DNA of 64,000 bases from Deltaproteobacteria bacterium (GCA_016875395.1 VGRF01000002.1:143815-207814); one strand, 5' to 3'; positions 10,508 to 19,453 are shown, counted from the stretch's first letter. The notes: a model not told the origin generated them from the letters alone. A program made the numbers and translations.

Positions 10508-12015
10508 TTCCCGCGCCCGTGCTGAACCTCGCGGCCGCGATGCCGCTGCTGCTGATCGCCGGCGGCGCGTTCCTCGTGCTCCTGCTCGACCTCTTCCTCG
10601 GCCGCGCGACCGACAGCGAGCGCTGGCGCAAGAACCTCGCGCTCACCTTCGTCTCGGTCGGCGTTCTCGCCGCCGTGGGCTGGTCGGCCAACGCGTTCCT
10701 CGCCGGCGGCGCGCTCGAGTTCAGCCCCGATCACCCGATGTTCCAGCTCGATCGCTTGACCGCGTTCGGCACGATCTCGGTCTGCATCGGTGCCGTGCTC
10801 GCGCTCTTGCTCTCGACCTATTACTTGAAGGAGGTCGGCGTCCAGCACGGCGAGTACTACGCGCTCGTGCTGCTCGCGACGAGCGGCATGATCCTGCTCG
10901 TCGGCTCGGTCGATCTGATCAGCGCCTTCCTCGGCATCGAGCTGATGAGCATCCCGATCTACGTGCTCGCCGGCTTCGACCGCCGCCGCGTGCGCGCGAA
11001 CGAATCCGCGCTGAAGTACTTCCTCGCCGGCTCGTTCGCGAGCGCACTTCTGCTCTACGGCATGGCGCTCCTCTACGGCGCGACCGGCGAGACGAGCTAC
11101 GCGGGAATCGGGGCCGCCTTCGACGGCAGCGATCCGCTCGCGGTGATCGGCCTCGCGCTCTTGCTCGTCGGCTTCACCTTCAAGGTCTCCGCGGTGCCGT
11201 TCCACCAGTGGACGCCCGACGTCTACGAAGGCGCGCCCGCCTCCGTGACGGCCTACATGTCCGTCACCGTGAAGGCCGCCGCGTTCGTCGCGCTGGTGCG
11301 CCTCGCGCACACCACGTTCGGGGGCGTGGAGGGCCCGCTCACCGACGCGCTCTGGGTGATCGCCGCGGCCACGATGATCGTGGGCAACCTGATGGCGGTG
11401 ATTCAGGACAACGTGAAGCGCATGCTCGCTTACTCGAGCGTCGCGCACGCGGGCTACCTGCTCGTCGGCCTCGTGGCCGCTTCGCCCGGCGGCTACGGCG
11501 ACGCCTACGCCAGCGTGCTCTTCTACCTCGTCGCGTACCTGTTCCTGAACCTCGGCGCCTTCGGCGTGATCATCGCGCTCACGCACCGCGGCCAGGACGC
11601 CGACCGCTTCGAGGACTACGCCGGGCTCGCGAAGCGCCGCCACGCGCTCGCCGGCCTGATGACTCTGTTCCTGATCGGCCTCGCCGGCATCCCCGGCACC
11701 GCGGGCTTCGTCGCCAAGTTCAAGATCTTCATGGCCGCGGTGCAGCAGGGCTACGTCTCGCTCGTCGTGATCGCCGTGATGACGAGCCTCGTCTCGGTCT
11801 ACTACTACCTGCGCCTGCCCGTGCTCATGTACATGCGCGAGCCCGGCGAAGCCGCGGGCCGCCTGCGACTCGCGACCGGCGAGCAGATCGCGCTCGTCGC
11901 GTGCGCGGTCGCGGTGGTCGTGCTCGGCATCCTGCCCAACAACGGCCCCGAGGACCTGCTCAGCTTCGTGCGCGCCCTCGACTGGTCGCGCGAAGCGGTG
12001 GCGGCGCTGAACTGA
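10504..12015 (+). CDS. nuoN: NADH-quinone oxidoreductase subunit N
   Basis: Antiporter-like subunit (ND2 equivalent) closest to the quinone arm, 503 residues. Conserved features are the charged helix GIELMSIPIYVLAGF and FHQWTPDVYEGAPASVTAY, both family signatures. It is the last gene of the operon; the stop lies inside a predicted hairpin and the following genes are on the opposite strand. Confidence 0.95.
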   Translation: MIPAPVLNLAAAMPLLLIAGGAFLVLLLDLFLGRATDSERWRKNLALTFVSVGVLAAVGWSANAFLAGGALEFSPDHPMFQLDRLTAFGTISVCIGAVLALLLSTYYLKEVGVQHGEYYALVLLATSGMILLVGSVDLISAFLGIELMSIPIYVLAGFDRRRVRANESALKYFLAGSFASALLLYGMALLYGATGETSYAGIGAAFDGSDPLAVIGLALLLVGFTFKVSAVPFHQWTPDVYEGAPASVTAYMSVTVKAAAFVALVRLAHTTFGGVEGPLTDALWVIAAATMIVGNLMAVIQDNVKRMLAYSSVAHAGYLLVGLVAASPGGYGDAYASVLFYLVAYLFLNLGAFGVIIALTHRGQDADRFEDYAGLAKRRHALAGLMTLFLIGLAGIPGTAGFVAKFKIFMAAVQQGYVSLVVIAVMTSLVSVYYYLRLPVLMYMREPGEAAGRLRLATGEQIALVACAVAVVVLGILPNNGPEDLLSFVRALDWSREAVAALN

Positions 12016-12049
12016 CGCGCAGGCGAAGCGCGCAGCCTCCGCGCGCGTC
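12014..12049 (+). terminator. Candidate terminator hairpin after nuoN
   Basis: Arms GACGCGC (12014-12020) and GCGCGTC (12043-12049) pair, and the inner AGGC/GCCT pair extends the stem. There is no U-tract, so if it works it is a Rho-assisted or structural terminator. It lies in the short gap between the convergent nuo operon and the GNAT gene. Confidence 0.3.
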
Positions 12050-12083
12050 GATCCTCCGTGCATCGCGCTCGCGCGTCCGTGGG

Positions 12084-12632
12084 CTACCGAAGCGGACTGC
12101 GCGCGAGCCATGCCGCGCGCGTGAGCTCGAAGATGTCGTCGTTCTCGGCGAAGTCCTTGCGCGCGTGTAGGAAGCCGAGGCGCTGCGCGAGCCCGGCCGA
12201 CGCGCGGTTGTCGAAGTGGATCTCGGCTTGGAGTCGCGCGACTCCCCAGACCTCGAAGAGGTGCGCCACCAACGCCGCGACGGCCTCGCGCGCGTAGCCG
12301 CGTCGCTGATGCGCAGCGCCGATCACGTAGGCGATCGAGCCGCCCTCGCCGCGCAGAGTCGCCTGCGTGAAGCCGATCGCCTCTCGCGAATCCCGCAGCC
12401 GCAGGATCCAGTTGAGCCAATGCTGAGCGCCGTCCGGGCTGCGCCCGCCCGCGAGGAACGCGTACTCGCGCTCCAGCGCCGCGACGCTTTCGGGCGGCCC
12501 GCCCGGCATGTGCGCGTAGAGCCGCGCATCGCTCAGCACGGGAAACATCGCCGAGGCGTGTTCGCCGCGGACGGGTTCGCAAAGGAGCCGCGCTGTCTCG
12601 ATCTGCGCGAAGCGCGCATCGCGCTCGCTCAC
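12084..12632 (-). CDS. GNAT-family N-acetyltransferase (RimJ/RimL-like)
   Basis: Predicted acetyl-CoA-dependent N-acetyltransferase of 182 residues. It has the RimJ-like beginning ETARLLCEPV, the central AYVIGAAHQRRGYAREAVAAL that matches GNAT motif A (R/Q-x-x-G-x-G/A acetyl-CoA loop), and the terminal NRASAGLAQRLGF helix. The GTG at 12632 overlaps the selB stop by 4 bp, so it is probably co-transcribed with selB. The substrate cannot be deduced; ribosomal-protein or small-molecule acetylation are both possible. Confidence 0.8.
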   Translation of the reverse strand: MSERDARFAQIETARLLCEPVRGEHASAMFPVLSDARLYAHMPGGPPESVAALEREYAFLAGGRSPDGAQHWLNWILRLRDSREAIGFTQATLRGEGGSIAYVIGAAHQRRGYAREAVAALVAHLFEVWGVARLQAEIHFDNRASAGLAQRLGFLHARKDFAENDDIFELTRAAWLARSPLR

Positions 12633-14560
12633 TTCGCGCGCCGCTTCAGCACGCGCACTTCGCCGCGGCGCACGGTGAGCTGCTCCGTGTCGAACAGCTC
12701 CATCAGCGGCACGACGAACTTGCGCGTGCCGCCGATCAGCTCCTTGTAGGCCGCGGTGCCGATTTCGCCGTGCGCTTCGAGATGGGCGACGACTCGCGTC
12801 CGCAGCGCGGCGACGGCGCTCACATCGAACCACAGCTCGCCCGGCGCGCGCACGAGCGCGCCTTCGCGCTCGAGATGCGCGAGCACCTCGCGCAGCTCCG
12901 CCTCGCTCGCGCGCAGCTCCGCTTCCCACTCGCGCAGCGTGCGCGGCGCGAGACCCGCCTCGCGCGCGCCCGCGCGCAGCCTCGCGGCGAGCTCCTGCTC
13001 GCGCGCAGCGAGCCGCGGCGCGAAGTCAGCGCGGCGCACGAGCTCGCCTTCGACCGCGACTTCTCCGCGCGCTGCGAGCTGTGCGAGCGCGCGCTCGTAA
13101 AGCGCGGGCGCAGCGTTCTCGGGCAGCGCACCGCGCAGCGTTCCCTTCGGCATGCCCGGCTTGATCGGGTTCGCGGCGTGAAACGCAGCGAGAGCCTCCG
13201 CGCAGCGGGACTCCGCCTGCGACACGAGCTCGGTCGACGCGAACACGTCTGCAGCGAGCGCGACGATCTTGCCGCTCTCCTCGGCGCTCGTGAGCGCTGA
13301 AGCGAGCGCCGCAGGCAGGAGCCCGCTCTGCGTGCGCAGCGCCTCGAGCGACATGCCCGCGAATCCGGAGCGAGCGACGCGCTGCGCCACGCCTTCGGTC
13401 GCATCGCCCCGGGCGAGCACTTCGAGGCCGCGCGCGAGAGCGCGGTCGCTGCGCCGCCGGTGCGGCGGCGCGACGTCGAGGATCTCGCCGCCACCGAGCG
13501 TCGCGCCCGAGGCGAAGCCGCGCACGACGAAGCGATCACCGGGCAGTAGTGCGAGCGCGCCGTCGTCGAGATGGATGCGCGCGAACGAGCGCGACCCCGG
13601 CTCGAAGAAGTCTCCGCCGACGGGCGCGACGTGCGCGCGCACCGCAGCGGTGCCCACCAGCAGCTCGCACGCGACCGGCTTGGGTCCGCTGTGCGGCGCG
13701 GTCGCGAGCCAGCGCAGTGAAGCATCGAACGTGCTCGACGGCGCGAGTGAGCCGGGCGCTGCGACGAGCATCCCGCGCGCGAGATCCGCGAGCGCGATGC
13801 CCTGCAGGTTCACCGCGCAGCGCGAGCCCGGCTCGAGCCGCTCCGCGCTCGCGCCGAAGCTCTGCAGCCCGCGCACGCGCGCACGTGCGCCGCCGGGGAA
13901 GAGCTCGACCGCATCTCCCGCAGTGAGCTCGGCGCCTGCGAGCGTTCCCGTGACGACCGAGCCGAAGCCGCGCATCTCGAAGCAGCGATCCACCCAGAGC
14001 CGCGCGGGGCCCGCGCGCCTCGCTCGCTCGCGCGCCTGCTCCGCCGCGCGCACGAGGGCGCTGCGCAGCTCCGCGATGCCCGCGCCCGTCGTCGCGGACA
14101 CGCGCAGCACGTCAGCGCTCGCGAGCGACGTGTCCGCGAGCAGATCGCGCACCTCGGTTTCGGCGAGGTCCGCGACGTCGGCGTCGGCAAGATCGCTCTT
14201 CGTCAGCGCGACGACGCCGTGCGCGATCCCGAGCAAGTCGATGATCGCCAGGTGCTCGCGCGTCTGCGGCATCGCGCCTTCGTCCGCGGCGACGACGAGC
14301 AGCACGAAGTCGATCCCCGTCGCGCCCGACACCATCGTGCGCACGAGCCCCTCATGCCCCGGCACGTCGACGACGCCGATCGTGAGCCCGGGCGCGAGCG
14401 CGAGCGGCGCGAACCCGAGCTCGATCGTGATGCCGCGCGCCTTCTCCTCGGGCAGCCGATCCGTGTCGACGCCCGTGAGCGCGCGCACGAGCGTGGTCTT
14501 GCCGTGATCGATGTGACCCGCGGTGCCGAGGATGAGGTTGTTACGGGACATCGAAGCCAC
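12629..14560 (-). CDS. selB: Selenocysteine-specific translation elongation factor
   Basis: Delivers Sec-tRNA(Sec) to UGA codons that carry a SECIS element. The 643-residue protein has an EF-Tu-like GTPase domain with G1 GHIDHGKTT (15-23), G3 DVPGHE and G4 TKSD, then two beta-barrel domains and an alanine/arginine-rich C-terminal half of winged-helix repeats (about residues 380-643) that bind SECIS RNA. The GTG at 14560 is preceded by GGAGA with a 7-nt spacer; the ATG at 14551 is an alternative. The first 20 or so codons lie in a 112-bp tandem repeat (see separate entry). selA, selC, selD and an obvious selenoprotein are not in the window. Confidence 0.94.
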   Translation of the reverse strand: MASMSRNNLILGTAGHIDHGKTTLVRALTGVDTDRLPEEKARGITIELGFAPLALAPGLTIGVVDVPGHEGLVRTMVSGATGIDFVLLVVAADEGAMPQTREHLAIIDLLGIAHGVVALTKSDLADADVADLAETEVRDLLADTSLASADVLRVSATTGAGIAELRSALVRAAEQARERARRAGPARLWVDRCFEMRGFGSVVTGTLAGAELTAGDAVELFPGGARARVRGLQSFGASAERLEPGSRCAVNLQGIALADLARGMLVAAPGSLAPSSTFDASLRWLATAPHSGPKPVACELLVGTAAVRAHVAPVGGDFFEPGSRSFARIHLDDGALALLPGDRFVVRGFASGATLGGGEILDVAPPHRRRSDRALARGLEVLARGDATEGVAQRVARSGFAGMSLEALRTQSGLLPAALASALTSAEESGKIVALAADVFASTELVSQAESRCAEALAAFHAANPIKPGMPKGTLRGALPENAAPALYERALAQLAARGEVAVEGELVRRADFAPRLAAREQELAARLRAGAREAGLAPRTLREWEAELRASEAELREVLAHLEREGALVRAPGELWFDVSAVAALRTRVVAHLEAHGEIGTAAYKELIGGTRKFVVPLMELFDTEQLTVRRGEVRVLKRRAK

Positions 14561-14770
14561 TGTCCGATCTCCGCTCGGCTTCGCCTCGCTGCGCGCCGCT
14601 TGGCGGCTTGCCGCCGTGATCGATGTGGCCCGCGGTGCCGAGGATGAGGTTGCTACGCGTCATCGAAGCCACTGTCCGATCTCCGCTCGGCTTCGCCTCG
14701 CTGCGCGCCGCTTCGCGGCTTGCTGCCGTGATCGATGTGGCCCGCGGTGCCGAGGATGAGGTTGTTACGG
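14502..14770. repeat. 112-bp tandem repeat duplicating the 5' end of selB
   Basis: Two full 112-bp units (14502-14613 and 14614-14725) and a partial third (14726-14770) are nearly identical. Each encodes, on the minus strand, NLILGTAGHIDHG, the first residues of SelB through the P-loop start. Only the innermost copy continues into K-T-T and the gene body. The outer copies form short ORFs of 44 codons (14653-14787) and 40 codons (14541-14663), each ending just inside the next copy's start by an 11-nt overlap. Because 112 is not a multiple of three, the copies cannot be fused in frame. The 320-bp stretch between selB and the phd-type gene otherwise holds only the toxin-antitoxin control region. 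Confidence 0.9.
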
Positions 14771-14829
14771 AGTGCCGGAGTCGTCATTGCTGGCAGGGTT
14801 GCACACACGCAGCTCGGCGCCGGATGGGG

Positions 14830-14845
14830 TGAACGGTCGTTCACG
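14830..14845. promoter_or_regulatory. Inverted repeat upstream of the Phd/VapC operon
   Basis: Arms GTGAACG and CGTTCAC flank a 2-nt centre, 36 bp before the antitoxin start. Phd-family antitoxins autorepress through palindromes in this position, so this is a candidate operator. Immediately after it TTGACG (14847-14852) could be a -35 box. Functional assignment is inferred. Confidence 0.4.
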
Positions 14846-14880
14846 TTGACGCCGCCGGAGCGTGAGGCCAACTTCGCGCG

Positions 14881-15165
14881 ATGGCGAAAGAGAGAATCAT
14901 CGGAGTTCGCGAGCTGCGGGAACGGCTGAGCGATTATCTCGAGCTCGTTGCGAACGGGGAGTCGCTCACGATCGGAACGCGCAAAGCCGCGGTTGCGCGG
15001 CTCGTGCCCGCAGCGCCGCTGAGCGAGGGCGAAGCGTTGGATCGGCTCGCGGCGGAGGGACGAATTCAGAAGCCGCGTGGGAAGCTCCGCCTGCGCGGGC
15101 CCGTGAAGCTGCGCAAGCGGCAAACGAAGTCGGTCTCAGACCAAGTCGTCGAGGATCGGCGATGA
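14881..15165 (+). CDS. Phd/YefM-type antitoxin
   Basis: 94-residue antitoxin with the Phd/YefM N-terminal fold: IIGVRELRERLSDYLELVANGESLTI, followed by RKAAVARLVP and a basic flexible C-terminus that would neutralise the toxin. The start is the ATG at 14881. The stop overlaps the PIN toxin gene at ATGA. The likely role is DNA-binding autorepressor and antitoxin. Confidence 0.88.
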   Translation: MAKERIIGVRELRERLSDYLELVANGESLTIGTRKAAVARLVPAAPLSEGEALDRLAAEGRIQKPRGKLRLRGPVKLRKRQTKSVSDQVVEDRR

Positions 15166-15590
15166 TCCTCTACCTCGACACGAGCGCGCTGGTGAAGCTC
15201 TATGTCGAGGAAGCGGGCTCCGCGCGGACTCGCGAGCTCGTCGATCGCTCCGACGGCGCCTACACGTCACGGATCAGCTACGTCGAGGCGCGTGCCGCAT
15301 TTGCGCGGCGGCTACGCGCGCAGGCGATGAGCCGCCGCGAACACGGCGACATCGTGAGTAGGTTCGAGGCGGGCTGGAGCGGCTTCGGCGTCGTCGAGCT
15401 CTCCGACCCACTCGCGCGAAGCGCGGGCACGCTCGCCGAGAAGCACGGCCTACGGGCGCTCGACGCGACCCAGCTGGCAGCGGCGCTCGAGCTGCGCACG
15501 GGGTCTGTGCCGGTCGACTTCGCTTGTTTCGACCGCCGCCTTGCGCACGCTGCGCGCGAGGAACGCCTGCCGCTCGCAGCGAGCCTCTAG
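15162..15590 (+). CDS. vapC: VapC-type PIN-domain ribonuclease toxin
   Basis: 142-residue PIN-domain protein. The acidic active-site set is present: D6 in YLDTSALVK, E42 in SYVEARAA, D101 in ALDATQLAAA and D124 in CFDRRLA. VapC toxins cleave tRNA or rRNA in a magnesium-dependent way when freed from their antitoxin. It overlaps the antitoxin gene by 4 bp, as usual for such pairs, and its 3' end overlaps the convergent serS stop by 3 bp. The target RNA is unknown. Confidence 0.9.
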   Translation: MILYLDTSALVKLYVEEAGSARTRELVDRSDGAYTSRISYVEARAAFARRLRAQAMSRREHGDIVSRFEAGWSGFGVVELSDPLARSAGTLAEKHGLRALDATQLAAALELRTGSVPVDFACFDRRLAHAAREERLPLAASL

Positions 15591-16864
15591 CGCTTCCCGA
15601 TCACCTCGCGCCCCACGTACGGCTGCAGCGCCTTCGGCACCGCGATCGTGCCGTCGGCGCGCTGGTGGTTCTCGAGCAGCGCGAGGATCAGGCGCGCGTT
15701 CGAGACCGCGGTGCCGTTCAGCATGTGCGCGAACTCGTTCTTCTTCTTGGCCTTGCGCCGGAAGCGCACGCGCAGCCGGCGCGCCTGATAATCGGTGCAG
15801 TTCGACGTGCTCGAGATCTCGCCGTAGCTGCCGCGCTCGCCGCGCCCCGGCATCCACGCCTCGATGTCGAACTTGCGATACGCCGGCGCGCCGAGGTCGC
15901 CGGCCGCGATGTCGACCACGCGATACGGCAGCTGGAGTCCCTGATAAATGCGCTCCTCGATCGCGAGCAGCTGCTCGTGCATCGCGTCGGAATCTTCGGG
16001 GCGCGTGATCGCGAACATCTCCACCTTCGTGAACTGATGCACGCGGTAGAGGCCCTTGCTCTCGCGCCCCGCGGCGCCCGCCTCGGTGCGGAAGCAGTGA
16101 GAGATGCCGGCCATCTTCACCGGCAGCTGCTCTTCCTCGAGGATCGTGTCTGCGTAGAGGCCACCCAGCGTGATCTCCGCAGTGCCGACGAGGCAGAGGT
16201 CGCTGTTCGCGACCGAGTAGATCTGCGTCTCCTCGCCGCGCGGGTTGAAGCCGATGCCTTCGAGGATGTCCGCGCGCGCGAGGTCGGGCGTGACGTAGGG
16301 CGTGAAGCCTTCGGCCAACAACAAGTCGAGCGCGTAGCGCTGCAGCCCGAGCTCGAGCAGCACGGCCTCGTTCTTCAGGTAGTAGAACTTCTGTCCCGCC
16401 ACCTTCGCGCCGCCGTCGAAGTCCGCGAGATCGAGCGCCGCCGCGAGCTGGAGATGATCCTTCGGCGCGAAGCCGAGCTGCGCTGGCGCGCCGACGCGGC
16501 GCAGCTCCTTCGCGTCGTCCTCGCCCCCATCCGGTACGGCGGCGTGCAGGAAGTTCGGGAGATCGCGCAGCTTCGCGTCGAGCTTCGCGCGCAGCGCCTC
16601 GGTCTCTGCCTCCACGCGCACGACCGCCTCCTTCAGCGCGCGACCCTCGGCGCCGTGCGCTTCGCGCTCCTCGGGCGCGAGCTTCTTCTTGCCGCGCTCC
16701 TGGTGCTCGTTGCGCCGGCGATTCGTCTCGTTCAGCTCGTGCTGCTTCGCCGCGACCTGCGCGTGCAGCGCGATCGCGCCATCCAGATCGGCGCGCACGC
16801 CGCGCCGGCGAATGCTCGCCGCTATTTCATCGCGGCGTTCGGCGAGGCTGCGGGCATCGAGCAT
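15587..16864 (-). CDS. serS: Seryl-tRNA synthetase
   Basis: Charges tRNA(Ser), and tRNA(Sec) as the first step of selenocysteine synthesis. The 425-residue protein has the N-terminal coiled-coil arm (about 25-110) and class II motif 2 FRTEAGAAGRESKGLYR and motif 3 GTAVSNARLILALLENHQ. Length is normal. The start is the ATG at 16864, beginning MLDARSL as in typical SerS. It is close to selB, which uses its product indirectly, though on a separate transcription unit. Confidence 0.96.
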   Translation of the reverse strand: MLDARSLAERRDEIAASIRRRGVRADLDGAIALHAQVAAKQHELNETNRRRNEHQERGKKKLAPEEREAHGAEGRALKEAVVRVEAETEALRAKLDAKLRDLPNFLHAAVPDGGEDDAKELRRVGAPAQLGFAPKDHLQLAAALDLADFDGGAKVAGQKFYYLKNEAVLLELGLQRYALDLLLAEGFTPYVTPDLARADILEGIGFNPRGEETQIYSVANSDLCLVGTAEITLGGLYADTILEEEQLPVKMAGISHCFRTEAGAAGRESKGLYRVHQFTKVEMFAITRPEDSDAMHEQLLAIEERIYQGLQLPYRVVDIAAGDLGAPAYRKFDIEAWMPGRGERGSYGEISSTSNCTDYQARRLRVRFRRKAKKKNEFAHMLNGTAVSNARLILALLENHQRADGTIAVPKALQPYVGREVIGKR

Positions 16865-16979
16865 GAGCGAAGACTCCGGGCGCGCGCGCAGGCGCGGCGG
16901 GGCGAGATAGCGGGAGGGCGGGGACGGGGCCAGGAGGAGAATCGAGGGGCCAGCGTCAGGCGCCGAATCCTCGACTTCT

Positions 16980-17711
16980 TTACCGCAGCTCGCTCGCGAA
17001 CAGGGCCTTCACGCGGGACCACGCGTCGTCAGCGCTCGGCGCGTGGTAGGAGCCGCGCGCGTTGCAGAAGAACCCGTGGTCCGCCTCGTACACGACCACC
17101 TCGTGCCGCGTACCCGCGCGCTTCAGCGCGTCGCGCATCGCGTCGACCTGCGCCATCGGGATGAGCGCGTCCTTGGCGCCCATCAGGCACACGATCTTGC
17201 CCTTGATCTTGGGCGTGCGGCCGAGTGTCGAGGCCTTGCCGCCGGGGCCCTTCGGCGCGGCGATGCCGCCGCCATAGAACGAGGCCGCCGCGGCGACGTC
17301 GGTCTCGCATGCGGTGAGGTACGTCATGTGCCCGCCGATGCAGAAGCCCATCGCGCCGATCTTGCCGGTGCAGCCGGGCTGCTTGCGCAGGAACGCGACC
17401 GCGGCCTGCGCGTCCGCGGTCATCGTGTCGGCGTCGAGCGACATCAGGCCCTTCATGCCCACACCCATGCCCGCTTCGTCGTAGGCGACGTCGAGGCCGG
17501 GATGCGTGCGATGAAAGAAGTCCGGCGCGAGCACGATGTAGCCCTCGCGCGCGACGCGCTCCGCCACTTCGCGGATGTGCGCATTCACTCCGAAGATCTC
17601 CATGTACACGATCACGCCCGCGCGCGGCGCCGAGTCCGCGGGGCGCACCAGGTAGCCGCCCATGTTCGTGCCGCCGACCGGGATCGAAACGCGCTCGCTG
17701 CGAATCTCCAT
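16980..17711 (-). CDS. Dienelactone hydrolase family protein
   Basis: Cytosolic alpha/beta hydrolase of 243 residues. The catalytic triad of the DLH family is visible: C124 in GFCIGG, D181 in GAKDALIP and H212 in ADHGFF, with E39 in MEIFG near the start. Dienelactone hydrolases open carboxymethylenebutenolide in chloroaromatic degradation, but many homologues act on other lactones or esters, so the substrate is open. A good Shine-Dalgarno (AGGAGG) precedes the ATG at 17711. It is divergent from the DAACS symporter gene. Confidence 0.88.
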   Translation of the reverse strand: MEIRSERVSIPVGGTNMGGYLVRPADSAPRAGVIVYMEIFGVNAHIREVAERVAREGYIVLAPDFFHRTHPGLDVAYDEAGMGVGMKGLMSLDADTMTADAQAAVAFLRKQPGCTGKIGAMGFCIGGHMTYLTACETDVAAAASFYGGGIAAPKGPGGKASTLGRTPKIKGKIVCLMGAKDALIPMAQVDAMRDALKRAGTRHEVVVYEADHGFFCNARGSYHAPSADDAWSRVKALFASELR

Positions 17712-17784
17712 GAAGCCTCCTCGAAGCGCGGCACGCTATCGCGGGTCCCCGCCCCTGGCATAGTGTGCGCGACGTGGAGGGCGC

Positions 17785-19059
17785 ATGGGCGACGCGAGTT
17801 CTCCCGCGGACGACGCGGGCAGCAGCCTCACGCTGCGCATTCTCGTCGGGATGCTCTCGGGATTTCTGCTCGGCCTCGTGATCAATGGGCTCTTCGCGCC
17901 GGGCGCCGCGCGCGACGCCGTGCTCGGCGTGCTCCAGGTCGGCGGCGCGATCTTCGTCGCGAGCTTGAAGCTGCTCGTGGTGCCGCTCGTGTTCGTATCG
18001 CTCGTGTGCGGCGCGGCCTCGCTCGACGACGTCGCGAAGCTCGGCCGCGTCGGCGGCAAGACGATGGCGCTCTACCTCGTGACGACGACGATCGCGATCG
18101 CCATCGCGGTGAGCGCGGGCGCGCTGGTACGCCCCGGCGACGGCTTCGCGCTCCCGACCGACGTCGCCTACTCGCCGCCGCCCGCGCCGGCGCTCTCCGA
18201 GGTGCTGCTCGGCATCTTCCCGACGAATCCGGTGCAGGCGATGGCCGATGGCAACATGCTGCAGATCATCGTGTTCGCCGTGCTGTTCGGCGTCGCGATG
18301 ACGCTCTCGGGAGCGCCGGGCAAGCGTCTGCTCGCGTTCTTTCAGGACGCGAACGAAGTCGTGCTGCGCCTCGTGCTCGTGCTGATGAAGCTCGCCCCGC
18401 TCGGCGTGTTCTGCTTGATCGCGAAGGTGTTCGCGGAGCAAGGCTTTGGCGCCTTCGCGCCGCTGCTGAAGTACTTCTTCCTCGTGCTCGCGGTGCTCGT
18501 CGTGCACATGACGGTCGTCTACCCGTCGCTGCTCGTGCTGCTCGGACGCCTGAATCCGCGCGCGTTCTTCCTCGGCTTCCGCGAGCCGATCGCCGTCGCG
18601 TTCGGCACCTCGAGCAGCAACGCCACGCTGCCCGTCACGCTGCGCGCGGTCGAGCACAAGCTCGGCGTCGACAACGCGATCGCGTCGTTCACGATCCCGC
18701 TCGGCGCCACGATCAACATGGACGGCACCGCGATCATGCAGGGCGTCGCCGCCTGCTTCATCGCACAGGTCTACGGCGTCGACCTGACGACCACGGACTA
18801 CCTGATGGTCGTCGTGACGGCGACGCTCGCTTCGATCGGTACCGCGGGCGTGCCCGGCGTCGGCCTCGTGATGCTCGCGATGGTGCTGCGCCAGGTGAAC
18901 CTGCCCGTCGAAGGCATCGCGCTGATCATCGGCGTCGACCGGCTGCTCGACATGTCGCGCACCATCGTGAACGTGACCGGCGACGCCGCCGTCACCTGCA
19001 TCGTCGCGAAGAGCGAGGGCCGGCTCGATCTCGCGAAGTACAACGCCAACGCCGGGTAG
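17785..19059 (+). CDS. Dicarboxylate/amino acid:cation (DAACS) symporter
   Basis: Inner-membrane secondary transporter of 424 residues, of the glutamate/aspartate/C4-dicarboxylate:Na+ or H+ family (GltP/DctA/GltPh fold). The serine-rich hairpin tip SSSNATLPVT and the substrate-binding helix motif GATINMDGTA are both clear. About eight helices plus two re-entrant hairpins. Substrate (glutamate, aspartate or succinate) cannot be told from sequence alone. A SnoaL-like gene follows 7 bp later. Confidence 0.9.
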   Translation: MGDASSPADDAGSSLTLRILVGMLSGFLLGLVINGLFAPGAARDAVLGVLQVGGAIFVASLKLLVVPLVFVSLVCGAASLDDVAKLGRVGGKTMALYLVTTTIAIAIAVSAGALVRPGDGFALPTDVAYSPPPAPALSEVLLGIFPTNPVQAMADGNMLQIIVFAVLFGVAMTLSGAPGKRLLAFFQDANEVVLRLVLVLMKLAPLGVFCLIAKVFAEQGFGAFAPLLKYFFLVLAVLVVHMTVVYPSLLVLLGRLNPRAFFLGFREPIAVAFGTSSSNATLPVTLRAVEHKLGVDNAIASFTIPLGATINMDGTAIMQGVAACFIAQVYGVDLTTTDYLMVVVTATLASIGTAGVPGVGLVMLAMVLRQVNLPVEGIALIIGVDRLLDMSRTIVNVTGDAAVTCIVAKSEGRLDLAKYNANAG

Positions 19060-19066
19060 GGAGACC

Positions 19067-19453
19067 ATGCTCGCAACGCACGACATCGTCGCGATCCAGC
19101 AGCTCACGGCGCGCTACGGCCACCTGGTCGACGCGCGCGAGTGGAAGCAGCTCGGCGAGATCTTCACGAGCGACGGCGTGTTCGACGTCACCGCCTTCAA
19201 CGCCGGCCGCCACGAAGGCCTCGCCGCCGTGATCGCGTTCTTCGAGCGCGCCGCGCATCCGGCCGCGCACCACGCGACCAATCTCTACGTGTACGAGGAA
19301 GGCACGATCGTGCGCGCGCTCAGCAAGTACGCCGTGCCGAGCGAAGGCGGCAAGCTGTTCGGCGGCGACTACCGCGACACGCTGATGCGCACCGCGAACG
19401 GGTGGCGAATCAAGGAGCGCGTCGTGACGACGAGGTGGCCGGCGCGGCCCTAA
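19067..19453 (+). CDS. SnoaL-like / NTF2-fold protein
   Basis: 128-residue single-domain protein with the SnoaL_4-like pattern: DIVAIQQLTARYGHLVDAREW at the start, FTSDGVFDV, then NLYVYEEG and a C-terminal TANGWRIKERVVTTRW strand. The NTF2-like cone fold is used by small isomerases, dehydratases and orphan proteins, so no reaction is assigned. Shine-Dalgarno GGGAGA precedes the ATG. It follows the symporter closely and may be co-transcribed. The stop overlaps the convergent nucleotidyltransferase gene by 4 bp. Confidence 0.75.
   Translation: MLATHDIVAIQQLTARYGHLVDAREWKQLGEIFTSDGVFDVTAFNAGRHEGLAAVIAFFERAAHPAAHHATNLYVYEEGTIVRALSKYAVPSEGGKLFGGDYRDTLMRTANGWRIKERVVTTRWPARP

Noticed and set aside
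12084..15590. Possible selenoprotein or selC near selB
   Set aside because: No in-frame TGA continuing into a conserved protein and no tRNA(Sec)-like cloverleaf could be recognised; the neighbouring frames end with normal stops.
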